Origin: UBA12191 sp009937185
GTDB taxonomy: Bacteria > Planctomycetota > UBA8108 > UBA1146
Length of the DNA: 64,000 bases
Assembly (NCBI GenBank): GCA_938075155.1
Contig: CALJGL010000010.1
Coordinates: 24,845 to 88,844, forward strand
Direction: 5' to 3'
Shown: positions 1 through 8,927 of the stretch, piece by piece
Position numbering within the stretch: the stretch's first letter is position 1
How the letters are laid out: every line of letters begins with the position of its first letter
Made by a program: the position numbers and the translations under genes
Notes under the pieces: model-generated
The model's database searches: none
What the model saw: the letters and a program-made list of their open reading frames with translations, nothing else
Told to the model about the DNA's origin: nothing

Positions 1-1298
1 CGCAAGTAATAGTAAACACTGACGAGGGAGGTCAATATTCCAATGATGGCGATCTGGATAAAGCCTGCACCGATCGCATCGCTAAAGATCATGAGTTTGC
101 CGATGAATCCTGCGGTCAGAGGGATTCCTGCGAGTGAAATCAGAGCGATCGTGAAACCGAGTGCCAACATGGGGCGACTCTTCGCCAAGCCATTCAGGTC
201 ACCAATGTTATCCCTATCTGTAGATACACTGAGCGCCGTTAAGACACCAAACGCCGCCAATGTGGTGGCTGCGTATGCGCACAGATAGAAGGGGAGACTG
301 GCTCCAATGGAAAGATCGTTTCCGGAGAGAGCGACCACGACCGGAATCATCAGGTATCCACTGTGTGCGATTCCTGAATAGGCGAGCATCCGCTTGAGGC
401 TCTGCTGATTCAGCGCTGCCAAGTTTCCAAGAATCATCGTAACGACAGAGAGAGCGACAAGAATCTGATCGAGATATGCGCCTCCACCGGAGTGGTACAG
501 GAACCGACACAGAGCAAAGAAACTGGCTGATTTTACTGCGACAGCCATCCAGCCTGCGGCGAGCACAGGGGCTCCTTGGTAGACGTCAGGAACCCATGAA
601 TGGAAGGGGACCACGCCTACTTTGAAGGCGAAGCCGATCAGGACCATCAAGACGCCGACGGCAAACAAGGCATCTGAACTGGCCCCGGAAGCGGCGATAT
701 CGGAGAGCGACAGTGAGCCACCGGAAAGTCCATAAACAAGAGCCATGCCGAAAAGCAAGAATCCACTTGAGAATGCACCCATGACGAAATACTTGAATGC
801 GCCTTCACTGGCCGATTTATTCTCTTTGAAAAATCCAGCCAAGACGTATACCGCAAGCGACAAGGTCTCAATGGCTACGAATATTGAAACAAGATTCGTC
901 GCCTGACAAAGGAGAACCATCGCTCCTGCACTGAAACTGATCAGACTGTGAAATTCTGCTTTGTTGTTACCGCTACTCGAAAGATATCCACCAGACATCA
1001 GAGTCACGAACAAGCTTGTAACGATGATGACACCGGCGCCCAGACGTCCAAACAGATCGTCAGTCATCGCTCCTGCATACAGCTCACCGGTAGAAGCCAA
1101 GGTTCCTTGGACAAAGAGCGAGGCAAAAGCGACGAGTGCTCCGGTCACTCCGATCATCGCCAGATGAGTTTTTTCATGACGAGAAGTTTTCGAGGTGTCC
1201 CCGAGATCAGATAACAGCTGGATCAGGCCGGTGATGAACAGGAAGCCTGCAGGAAGTACTGCAAGGATTTCCGCTCTAGAGAGGCTCAGTGGTTCCAT
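1..1298 (-). CDS. nuoN: NADH-quinone oxidoreductase subunit N (3' end cut by window)
   Basis: This is a proton-pumping, antiporter-like membrane subunit of respiratory complex I. The start is an ATG at 1298 (reading MEPLSLSRAEILAVLP), and the frame stays open to the window edge, giving about 432 residues of a subunit that is usually 450-500 long. Many hydrophobic helices are visible. The conserved antiporter segment reads FKVGVVPFHSWVPDVYQGAP, and is followed by LKRMLAYSGIAHSGY, both typical of NuoN/L/M. The gene starts 9 bp after the nuoM stop and is the last gene of the nuo operon. Family identity is firm; the C-terminus is not in the window. Confidence 0.95.
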   Translation of the reverse strand, partial: MEPLSLSRAEILAVLPAGFLFITGLIQLLSDLGDTSKTSRHEKTHLAMIGVTGALVAFASLFVQGTLASTGELYAGAMTDDLFGRLGAGVIIVTSLFVTLMSGGYLSSSGNNKAEFHSLISFSAGAMVLLCQATNLVSIFVAIETLSLAVYVLAGFFKENKSASEGAFKYFVMGAFSSGFLLFGMALVYGLSGGSLSLSDIAASGASSDALFAVGVLMVLIGFAFKVGVVPFHSWVPDVYQGAPVLAAGWMAVAVKSASFFALCRFLYHSGGGAYLDQILVALSVVTMILGNLAALNQQSLKRMLAYSGIAHSGYLMIPVVVALSGNDLSIGASLPFYLCAYAATTLAAFGVLTALSVSTDRDNIGDLNGLAKSRPMLALGFTIALISLAGIPLTAGFIGKLMIFSDAIGAGFIQIAIIGILTSLVSVYYYL

Positions 1299-1307
1299 CT
1301 TATCTCC

Positions 1308-2807
1308 CTAGTTCTGCAGTAACTGGACGTAAAGACTCAGCGTCGGCTCCACCAGATTGGTGAAGGAGGACGGGTAAAGTCCCAGCCAGACCATGAGGAC
1401 GACGAAAGGGCTCAGGTAAATGATTTCTCTCAAATTGAGATCTTTTACCTCTTTGTTGGCTTCGTGAACAACCGGTCCGAAAAGGAACGCTTTCACCATC
1501 TTGAGCATGTAAAGCGCTCCAAGGACAACACCTGTTGCCGCCAGCATTCCCCAAAGAGGATCTGCTCGGAAGGCTCCAAAGAGAATCAAAAATTCTCCAA
1601 CGAATCCATTCAATCCGGGTAGGCCGATGCTCGACAGGACAGCGATGATGAAGAACACAGAATAGACAGGAACTACGCTAGCAAGCCCGCCATAATCAGC
1701 GAGTTCACGAGTGTGTCTGCGTTCGTAAATGATACCTATCATCAAGAACAGCATTCCTGTCGACAATCCGTGATTGACCATTTGAAGTATTGCACCGGTC
1801 AGGGATTCCACATCTGTCATGAAGCAGGCAAGGACTACGAACCCCAAGTGACTGACCGATGAGTATGCGATCAGTTTCTTGATATCCGTTTGCACTAATG
1901 CCATGCAGGCACCAAAAATGATGCCGGTGACAGCCAACCAACAAAATTCCTCACGAAGATCCATGGCGGCATCGGGGAAGAGTGGTATCGCGAATCTCAA
2001 CAATCCATAGGTTCCCATTTTGAGCAGAACCCCCGCCAAAACCACGGATCCCGCGGTGGGGGCCTGAACGTGAGCATCGGGGAGCCATGTATGGAGTGGG
2101 AACAAAGGGACCTTGATGGCGAAGGACAATGCGAAGGCCAAGAAGAGCCAGAATTGTTGGATTCCATCGAGCGGGTGCGTGGTCTTTAGACGTTCCAGTA
2201 AGAGGGTCAGATCAAAAGTTCCGGCATGGTTGTAGAGATACAAGATGGCCAGGAACATAAACAAACTGCCCACCATCGTATAGATGAAGAACTTCAGGGC
2301 CGCATAAACACGGTCCTTGCCTCCCCAAATACCAATTATGAGATACATCGGAACCAGCATCGCTTCATAGAAGAGATAGAAGAGAACCAGATCGAGAGCC
2401 ACAAATGCACCGATCATACCCGTTTGAAGGAGCAATAATGCAATGTGGAATTCCTTCACCCGGTGATCCACTGCTTTCCATGTGCTCATGAAAACGAAGG
2501 GCATGGTGAAACTGGTGAGCAGGATGAGAAGAATTGAGAAACCGTCTACACCGAGATGGTATGAGATTCCCAACGATTCTATCCAAGAGTGGTTTTCCTC
2601 AAGTTGCATCACGCCCACGCTGGAATCGAAATTTCCAACCATGATCAGTGAGAAAAGCAATCCAAGGAAACTCACCATGAGCGCTACTTGACGGATGAGA
2701 GCTTTGCTATTGCTGTCGATGAGGGCCAGCAATAGAGCACCGAAAGCCGGGGTCAATGTGACCAGGCTGAGGATCGGCAGATTGAAAGACTCCAGTTCGG
2801 GAATCAT
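1308..2807 (-). CDS. nuoM: NADH-quinone oxidoreductase subunit M
   Basis: This 499-residue antiporter-like subunit is one of the three proton-translocating membrane modules of complex I. It contains the typical motifs FAIKVPLFPLHTWLPDAHVQ and DIKKLIAYSSVSHLGF around residues 230-330, with the conserved lysines and glutamate of the pump, and about 14 hydrophobic segments. The ATG at 2807 overlaps the nuoL TGA as ATGA and is preceded by an AGGAG sequence. Length matches the family (about 490-510). Confidence 0.96.
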   Translation of the reverse strand: MIPELESFNLPILSLVTLTPAFGALLLALIDSNSKALIRQVALMVSFLGLLFSLIMVGNFDSSVGVMQLEENHSWIESLGISYHLGVDGFSILLILLTSFTMPFVFMSTWKAVDHRVKEFHIALLLLQTGMIGAFVALDLVLFYLFYEAMLVPMYLIIGIWGGKDRVYAALKFFIYTMVGSLFMFLAILYLYNHAGTFDLTLLLERLKTTHPLDGIQQFWLFLAFALSFAIKVPLFPLHTWLPDAHVQAPTAGSVVLAGVLLKMGTYGLLRFAIPLFPDAAMDLREEFCWLAVTGIIFGACMALVQTDIKKLIAYSSVSHLGFVVLACFMTDVESLTGAILQMVNHGLSTGMLFLMIGIIYERRHTRELADYGGLASVVPVYSVFFIIAVLSSIGLPGLNGFVGEFLILFGAFRADPLWGMLAATGVVLGALYMLKMVKAFLFGPVVHEANKEVKDLNLREIIYLSPFVVLMVWLGLYPSSFTNLVEPTLSLYVQLLQN

Positions 2808-4801
2808 TGTGCTCCTGCTTTCGCCATGGAGTTCAAGAGGATGTAAATCAAGACGAGGGCTCCACAGCCGAAGGTCAAAAGATAACCGGGTATGAATCCG
2901 GTCTGCATTCTGCGGAACAACTCACCGAGACCTCGCACCAAAAGTGCGGAACCGTTGACGAGTAGTTTGTCGATAAGGACCTGATCAATCAGGGTATGTA
3001 GCAGTTGGCTGATCGCTTCAAAAGGGCGAACGATGACCGCTGCATACATCTCGTCCACGTAGAACTTGTTTTCGGAAAGCTTTCCGAGGAATGCTCCCGG
3101 AGGACTATTTCTGAATGCCGCGGGTAAGCCACTTCCCTTGCGGTAGAAGAGGAAGCCCACAAGCAATCCCGCTCCAGCGATCGCGAGACTGATTAACATA
3201 CTGGTGAATTCGCCAGCATGAAGAGCGACGAGCTCGTCTTTCGTGAGGTCGGTAGGAGACACATGGAGTCCTGTAAAGTGACCCAGTATCGCATGCCCAC
3301 CTAAGAACTCTGGAACATTGAGGAATCCGCCAAGTGCGCTGGCAATGGCCAGCACGAAGAGGGCAAATCCTATCCAACCACCAGGTTCGTGAACTTTACC
3401 TTCGAGTTTTTGATCGACCTGACTGTCTCCCCAAAAGGTCATAGCGACACAGCGCATCATGTAGAAGGCCGTCATTCCTGCTGTGGCAACAGAGACATAC
3501 CAGAAGAGACTCGAAAGAGTGTCTCCCTCCATGATTCCTGCCTGGTATCCAGCGAACAGGATTTCGTCTTTTGAGAAGAATCCTGCGAGTGGAGGAACTC
3601 CTGCAATGGCAAGAGTTCCGATCAGGAATGTGATGTGAGTGAAGGGGAGTTGCTTGCGCAATCCGCCCATCTTTCGCATGTCCTGTTCGTGGTGCATGGC
3701 ATGGATCACTGCGCCTGACCCCAAGAAGAGGAGCGCTTTGAAGAATGCATGGGTGACCACGTGGAAAAAGGCCGCGGAGAATGCACCCACGCCGATGGCG
3801 AAGAACATGTATCCCAGTTGGCTTACTGTTGAGTAGGCCAGAACCTTTTTGATGTCGTTTTGGGTAAAGGCAATGATGGCTGCCAGTAGTGCTGTGCAAG
3901 CTCCAACCACGGCGACAATACTCAGCGCCATCGGGGCCGCTTGAAAGAGTGGCATCAATCGACAGCATAGATAAACGCCAGATGTCACCATCGTTGCGGC
4001 ATGAATCAATGCGGAAACGGGGGTGGGTCCTGCCATGGCGTCTGGAAGCCAGACGTAGAGAGGAATCTGCGCACTTTTTCCGGTTGCTCCGATGAAGAGC
4101 AACAAGGCGATTCCGGTGATGACACCCATACCTGCAAAGAGTGATCCTTCGAAGGTTTCAGAGGCGACTTGGTTGAGGTTGTCAGCATTCACTAATGCGG
4201 CTAAATCCAGAGTGCCGAAATGAATCAGACAAAGGAACATACCCAATAGGAATGCCAAGTCTCCGATTCGGTTAACGATGAAGGCTTTCTTACCCGCAGC
4301 GCAATTGGCGTCGTCTTGAAACCAGAAACCGATGAGGAGGTAGGAGCAGAGTCCTACACCTTCCCACCCGATGAAGAGGAGAAGTAAATTATCCCCTAAG
4401 ACCAGAAGGAGCATGAATGTGGTAAAGAGATTCAGGTACGCAAAATAGCGATGGTAGCCCGGATCACCTTTCATGTAGCCAATCGAATAGAGATGGATCA
4501 GTGATCCGACTCCTGTGATGACCAAGCACATGACAGCACTGAGGCCATCGAAATGGAGCGCAAAGGGAACTTCGAGAAGTCCATCAAGCCAGATCCAGGG
4601 GAATCCGTCCCAGTGAAGGGCAGAGACTCCTGTATCGGATACGATTTTTCTCCATGCGCCAAAGGCGACAGAGAATGCCAGTAGAGGCGCGACCGAGGCC
4701 ACGATGGATACGGTTCTGTTTCCCATTCGTTTTCCAAGGATTCCATTGATCAGGAATCCGAGAAAAGGAAATAGCGGTATCCATAGCAGGTTACTGTCCA
4801 A
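2804..4801 (-). CDS. nuoL: NADH-quinone oxidoreductase subunit L
   Basis: This 665-residue protein is the distal antiporter-like subunit of complex I, with the long lateral helix at its C-terminus. Family motifs include LLLFIGWEGVGLCSYLLIGF near residue 125, SAQIPLYVWLPDAMAGPTPV near 245 and DIKKVLAYSTVSQLGYMF near 320. The start is a TTG at 4801 behind AGGGGGAAGAA; the next upstream gene, nuoK, ends 10 bp earlier. Its last codons overlap the nuoM start. Length is normal for the family (about 610-670). Confidence 0.96.
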   Translation of the reverse strand: MDSNLLWIPLFPFLGFLINGILGKRMGNRTVSIVASVAPLLAFSVAFGAWRKIVSDTGVSALHWDGFPWIWLDGLLEVPFALHFDGLSAVMCLVITGVGSLIHLYSIGYMKGDPGYHRYFAYLNLFTTFMLLLVLGDNLLLLFIGWEGVGLCSYLLIGFWFQDDANCAAGKKAFIVNRIGDLAFLLGMFLCLIHFGTLDLAALVNADNLNQVASETFEGSLFAGMGVITGIALLLFIGATGKSAQIPLYVWLPDAMAGPTPVSALIHAATMVTSGVYLCCRLMPLFQAAPMALSIVAVVGACTALLAAIIAFTQNDIKKVLAYSTVSQLGYMFFAIGVGAFSAAFFHVVTHAFFKALLFLGSGAVIHAMHHEQDMRKMGGLRKQLPFTHITFLIGTLAIAGVPPLAGFFSKDEILFAGYQAGIMEGDTLSSLFWYVSVATAGMTAFYMMRCVAMTFWGDSQVDQKLEGKVHEPGGWIGFALFVLAIASALGGFLNVPEFLGGHAILGHFTGLHVSPTDLTKDELVALHAGEFTSMLISLAIAGAGLLVGFLFYRKGSGLPAAFRNSPPGAFLGKLSENKFYVDEMYAAVIVRPFEAISQLLHTLIDQVLIDKLLVNGSALLVRGLGELFRRMQTGFIPGYLLTFGCGALVLIYILLNSMAKAGAQ

Positions 4802-4811
4802 TTCTTCCCCC

Positions 4812-5132
4812 TCAGCCGCTCAACCGGCAAAGTTCGCGAAGGTCGATCGTCTTCCATCTTCTCCAGATGAGGAGAAGGAGTGAAAGCCCGATCGCGGCCT
4901 CTGCGGCAGCAACTGCTAGTACCATGAGTGTGAAGATCTGTCCGCTGTGTTCGCCTGAAGGGGTGGAGAGTGCATGCACTCGACCAAATCCGACGAGAGC
5001 GATATTGACGGCGTTGAGCATCAACTCTAAAGACATCAGAACGACGAGAATGTTCCTACGTGCCAACACTCCGTAGATGCCGATGCTGAAAAGTAATGCG
5101 CTGAGATAAAGAATTACTGGAAGACTAAACAT
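4812..5132 (-). CDS. nuoK: NADH-quinone oxidoreductase subunit K
   Basis: This is a 106-residue membrane subunit of complex I with three predicted helices. The conserved stretch VLMSLELMLNAVNIALVGF contains the family glutamate of the second helix, with a second glutamate (AAEAAIGLSLLL) in the third; both belong to the charged axis that links the antiporter modules. The ATG at 5132 overlaps the end of nuoJ by 8 bp and uses an AAGG within nuoJ as ribosome site. Length is typical (about 100). Confidence 0.95.
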   Translation of the reverse strand: MFSLPVILYLSALLFSIGIYGVLARRNILVVLMSLELMLNAVNIALVGFGRVHALSTPSGEHSGQIFTLMVLAVAAAEAAIGLSLLLLIWRRWKTIDLRELCRLSG

Positions 5133-5715
5133 CCTTTACCAGCCTTTCTTCATCGTTCGAGCCCAATTCAACAGGAGCGGGTTTTGTTTTCATCGCGATG
5201 TGAACTGCGCCGATGATTCCCACCAAGATCAGGATAGAGGCGACTTCGAATACGAGGAGGTGTTTGTGAAACAACTCGTAACCAAAGGCCTCGATCGCTC
5301 CATGAGTCTGGGCCACCTCGGGAAGATCGGGAATAGTCCCGGCTTCTGCAAGGGTGGAGACTGTCTCGGAGTTGCTGATTCCAAAAGTGAGTAGAGAAAA
5401 CACGAGCAAGGCCACGCCTGCTGCAAAAGTTTTCTCTGTAAATCCACCTTCTTCAGGAAGGGAATCGTCTCTTGGATTGATCAGCATGATCACGAAAAGG
5501 TAAAGGACCATGATGGCACCCGCATAGACGAGCAACTGCATGAATCCAAGGAAGGTCGCATCCAGCAACATGAAGATTCCTGCGACCATGCCAAACATGA
5601 CGATCAGGAATAGTGCTGAATAAATCGGGTTTCTTCGTGTCACCACGAGGAATGAGCTGGCGACCGAAGAGGCCGCCAAGATCCCGAAAATCAGATGTTC
5701 TAACCAACCACTCAA
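5125..5715 (-). CDS. nuoJ: NADH-quinone oxidoreductase subunit J
   Basis: This 196-residue hydrophobic subunit of complex I has about five helices. The conserved helix-3 segment (LGFMQLLVYAGAIMVLYLFV, residues about 55-75) carries the pi-bulge region known from structures. The start is a TTG at 5715 preceded by GGGG at good distance. It lies 41 bp after nuoI and overlaps nuoK by 8 bp. The C-terminal tail is polar and cytoplasmic, as usual. Confidence 0.93.
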   Translation of the reverse strand: MSGWLEHLIFGILAASSVASSFLVVTRRNPIYSALFLIVMFGMVAGIFMLLDATFLGFMQLLVYAGAIMVLYLFVIMLINPRDDSLPEEGGFTEKTFAAGVALLVFSLLTFGISNSETVSTLAEAGTIPDLPEVAQTHGAIEAFGYELFHKHLLVFEVASILILVGIIGAVHIAMKTKPAPVELGSNDEERLVKDV

Positions 5716-5756
5716 CTTTTTGCCCCTATCTTCGGGTCTTTGCTCTCACGTGGAGA

Positions 5757-6245
5757 TCAAAGGGAGAGGAGTTTTTCCTTGTTGTAGATTTTTTCACCCC
5801 TGCTACGTGAGGGGATGTTGTAGACCGGCGTCAACTCAATGGCGTCACAAGGACATGCTTCTTCGCACATGCCGCAGTAAATGCAGCGCATCATGTCAAT
5901 GTTGAACAAACGAGGCCGTTTTTCTCTATCTCCCCAAGGTGCCTCTTCTGCAACGATTTCGATGCAATGAGCAGGGCAAGCCGTGGAACAGAGGAAACAA
6001 GCGACGCATTTTTCTCGGCCCAGCTCGTCTCGCTTTAAGCGGTGCTCTCCCCGGTATCCCGGAAAGGGTGTCCGCTTCTCAGCTGGGTAATGGATCGTAT
6101 TCGGCTCGTTGCGAAGTATGTGAGAGAGCGTGTTCGCCAAACCCTTGATAAGGGGCATGCCGAAAGTCGCTTTCTCACGCGGCTCCGTTGTCGCCGTTTC
6201 GGGTTTTTCTTCGGGGGTCTCTTCGTGGTTTGCCACGGTTGACAC
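5757..6245 (-). CDS. nuoI: NADH-quinone oxidoreductase subunit I (two 4Fe-4S ferredoxin)
   Basis: This 162-residue ferredoxin-like subunit carries clusters N6a and N6b in the electron chain from NADH to quinone. Two cysteine motifs are visible: CVACFLCSTACP (residues about 80-91) and CIYCGMCEEACP (about 121-132). The first 35 residues are a charged, Glu/Thr-rich extension not seen in short NuoI proteins. The start is a GTG at 6245 directly behind AAAGGAAAG. The gene follows nuoH by about 22 bp. Confidence 0.95.
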   Translation of the reverse strand: MSTVANHEETPEEKPETATTEPREKATFGMPLIKGLANTLSHILRNEPNTIHYPAEKRTPFPGYRGEHRLKRDELGREKCVACFLCSTACPAHCIEIVAEEAPWGDREKRPRLFNIDMMRCIYCGMCEEACPCDAIELTPVYNIPSRSRGEKIYNKEKLLSL

Positions 6246-6267
6246 CTTTCCTTTATTTTGCCGATCC

Positions 6268-7314
6268 CTACCAGGGGAGCGGGATCAACCAGTTCCAGCC
6301 GAGCACTCCAGAGAGAGCTGTCAGTCCAAGGTTTAGCAAGGACAAGGGAATGAAGACTTTCCAGCCGATTCCCATCAACTGGTCATATCGGAATCTGGGA
6401 AGCGTCCAACGAACCCAGATATAGAAGAACAACAAGACCAACAATTTGCTCATGAAAATACCGATGGAAAGAGCGATATCGCCCAATCCCGGAGTCGTTG
6501 GGATCTCTACCCAAGGAAGACTCCAGCCACCGAGGAACATGGTCACCATCAATGCTGACATTGTGATCATGGCGACATATTCACCCATGAAGAACATGGC
6601 AAATTTCAAACCTGTGTATTCTGTGTGAAAACCTCCCACCAATTCGGCTTCACATTCTGGAAGGTCGAAAGGGAGTCGGTTTGTTTCCGCAAATGCTGCA
6701 ACAAGGAATATTCCAGCGGCCAGAGGCTGTTGGAATATATTCCATCCTAGTGTTCCTGCTAAATGCTGCTGGCGAATGATGCTATTGAGGTCGACGGTCT
6801 CTGCTGTCATAAGAATTGCAATGATGGAGAGTCCGAGTGCGACTTCGTAACTGATCATTTGCGCGGAAGCTCTCAAGCCTCCTAGCAACGAGTACTTGTT
6901 ATTGGATGCCCAGCCACCAAAGGCGAGTCCGTAAACAGAGAATCCACCTATTGTCAGAAGGAAGATCACTCCGACGTCAAAAGAGGCGACCTGAAGATCG
7001 ATGCCTACCGGGATGACGGTGAAAGCTAGGATGGCAGGTGCATAAACGAGTGCTGGGCCCAAACGGTAGATCCATTTGTCGACACCTTCTGGTGTCAGAT
7101 CTTCTTTGAAAGCCAGCTTGATGACGTCTGCCAAAGGCTGAAGAAGTCCCACTGGACCGACCTGGTTAGGGCCGATTCGGTCTTGAATCCAAGCGGCGAG
7201 GCGTCGCTCAAAGTAAACGAGCAGCGGCACGATTTGGAGGACCGCTGCGAAGATGACGACTGCTCTGAGAACAGCGAAGAAAACGTCCATGAGCGGTGAT
7301 CCAGAGTCGCTCAA
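6268..7314 (-). CDS. nuoH: NADH-quinone oxidoreductase subunit H
   Basis: This 348-residue membrane subunit forms much of the quinone-binding chamber of complex I with NuoB and NuoD. Family motifs are seen: ERRLAAWIQDRIGPNQVGP near residue 32, AFAETNRLPFDLPECEAELV near 210, and HTEYTGLKFAMFF just after. About eight helices are evident. The TTG start at 7314 overlaps the nuoG stop as TTGA and has a GGAGGT sequence 7 bp upstream. Length is standard. Confidence 0.96.
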   Translation of the reverse strand: MSDSGSPLMDVFFAVLRAVVIFAAVLQIVPLLVYFERRLAAWIQDRIGPNQVGPVGLLQPLADVIKLAFKEDLTPEGVDKWIYRLGPALVYAPAILAFTVIPVGIDLQVASFDVGVIFLLTIGGFSVYGLAFGGWASNNKYSLLGGLRASAQMISYEVALGLSIIAILMTAETVDLNSIIRQQHLAGTLGWNIFQQPLAAGIFLVAAFAETNRLPFDLPECEAELVGGFHTEYTGLKFAMFFMGEYVAMITMSALMVTMFLGGWSLPWVEIPTTPGLGDIALSIGIFMSKLLVLLFFYIWVRWTLPRFRYDQLMGIGWKVFIPLSLLNLGLTALSGVLGWNWLIPLPW

Positions 7315-8927
7315 GATTCACCTCCTTCACTTCCGACGGCGGCCGGTTTTTGTGAGAGGGGAGTTCCATGATCTCCGAGACTGCTATGGCTATGACCCTC
7401 GAAGGCAGCGGACGACTCAGAAAGTTCTCTGAATACACCTGCCGCTGAAAGGCTGCGCGAACGCAATTCCATGTGAGCCTGAACTTCTTGGAGAATGACG
7501 AGTTCGGATGGGAAATTCTGGTCGGTGAGGGATCGACACGAGCGGACTCTTTGAGCCCTACCGTCTTCATTGATCCATACACCTTCTTTTTCGAGAGGGG
7601 CGGTTGCTGGCAGAACCAGCTGAGCTCCCTCAGTCCATGAACCCTGTTGGGTGGCAAAGACGACCCGGTTCTTTGCAGAGGAGAGTGCGGCATTCAATTC
7701 GGCGCCTGCGCCATCGAAGCCATGACCTCCCACAAAGGCGACGACAGTGTCTACGCTTCCGGAGGTGACGTCGTTAAGAAGTGTCGAGGCGGCAGATCCG
7801 AAGATGTCTGCGCCAAATATTTCTTCAACACCTTTGCGATTGGGATATTTTGCAGCACTGATCGTAAAGCCTCCGGGGAAGCTTTCTTCAGTTCCGTCTG
7901 CAGGTAACCAACCCGCGACCCGTGATCCCGTCATGGAGTCCGCAAGTTGCTTGACCAAATGAAGTTCTTCACAAGTCATAAATGGATCGACGAGGAAGCC
8001 TGTTGAGGAAGAGGACTCCAGTGTTTGCTGAAGTGCTTTACTGGCTTCCGCAGGCAGTACGGATCCTTCTGTTGTTTGTGCAGTGACCTGTCTGCTGTCA
8101 GCGTAGAGGTGTCTCCAGCCATAGCGACCATGGTCACACATCCACCAGTCGTTGACGTCCAAGTTTTCTCGAGGCATCAGTCGTTTCACGAAACCATCGA
8201 GTGCTTCAACTTCAACATTGCAACCGCGAGAGCAGCCTCCGCATACCGAAGTGGTGCGATCCATGTTCCAAACACGTGCTTCGTATTTGAAATCGGTAGA
8301 GATCAATGCACCCACGGGGCAGATATCGACGGTGTTTCCAGCCATCGCGTTATCGATGGGGATTCCAGGGAAGACGTCGACGACCGAACGATCTCCGCGT
8401 TCGACAACGCACAGTTCACTGGTGCCACTGATTTCGTCACAGAATCTCACGCAACGTGTACACACGATGCAGCGATTCCCCCAAATATCGATGGTGGGAC
8501 CCAACTCTTTGGTGTGCCGAATATTTTTATCTTCGACGAATCGACTGCGATCCGGACCATGCTCGTAGGAGTGGTCCTGAAGAGTGCACTCGCCGGCCTT
8601 ATCACAAACGGGGCAGTCGAGTGGGTGGTTGATCAGTTGGAACTCCATGACCGAATCGCGTGCATCGACTGCTTTTTCGCTATCGGTCTGAATCTCAAGT
8701 CCCTCTGCAATGCGCTCGGAACAAGAGATGATGGGTTTCGGTGATCGGTTACTTTCAACCATACAAATCCGGCAGTTACCGGCAATGCTGAGACCGGGGT
8801 GGTAACAGAAGCAGGGAATCTCGATCCCATGGACCTTGGCGGCCTCCATGATGGTCATTCCCGATTCGTTTTGGACCACTTCTCCGTTAAGGTTCCAGCT
8901 GATGAGTTCGTTTGATGTATCAGACAT
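7311..8927 (-). CDS. nuoG: NADH-quinone oxidoreductase subunit G, short form
   Basis: This iron-sulfur subunit of the peripheral arm passes electrons from NuoF/NuoE to NuoI. The N-terminal 2Fe-2S ferredoxin domain has cysteines in CFCYHPGLSIAGNCRICMVE (about 38-57). It is followed by the His-Cys3 motif HPLDCPVCDKAGEC, the CIVCTRCVRFCDE 4Fe-4S motif and CGGCSRGCNVE of the third domain. After residue about 290 only a short part of the molybdopterin-oxidoreductase-like domain remains, so the protein (538 residues) is shorter than the roughly 700-900 of many NuoG proteins. The ATG at 8927 overlaps nuoF by 8 bp. A shortened C-terminal domain is a known variation because that domain binds no cofactor in complex I. 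Confidence 0.93.
   Translation of the reverse strand: MSDTSNELISWNLNGEVVQNESGMTIMEAAKVHGIEIPCFCYHPGLSIAGNCRICMVESNRSPKPIISCSERIAEGLEIQTDSEKAVDARDSVMEFQLINHPLDCPVCDKAGECTLQDHSYEHGPDRSRFVEDKNIRHTKELGPTIDIWGNRCIVCTRCVRFCDEISGTSELCVVERGDRSVVDVFPGIPIDNAMAGNTVDICPVGALISTDFKYEARVWNMDRTTSVCGGCSRGCNVEVEALDGFVKRLMPRENLDVNDWWMCDHGRYGWRHLYADSRQVTAQTTEGSVLPAEASKALQQTLESSSSTGFLVDPFMTCEELHLVKQLADSMTGSRVAGWLPADGTEESFPGGFTISAAKYPNRKGVEEIFGADIFGSAASTLLNDVTSGSVDTVVAFVGGHGFDGAGAELNAALSSAKNRVVFATQQGSWTEGAQLVLPATAPLEKEGVWINEDGRAQRVRSCRSLTDQNFPSELVILQEVQAHMELRSRSLSAAGVFRELSESSAAFEGHSHSSLGDHGTPLSQKPAAVGSEGGES

Noticed and set aside
3396..3968. A 190-codon minus-strand frame
   Set aside because: It is an out-of-frame shadow inside nuoL.
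8025..8744. A 239-codon plus-strand open frame
   Set aside because: It is antisense to nuoG, whose iron-sulfur motifs are certain, and has no family resemblance.
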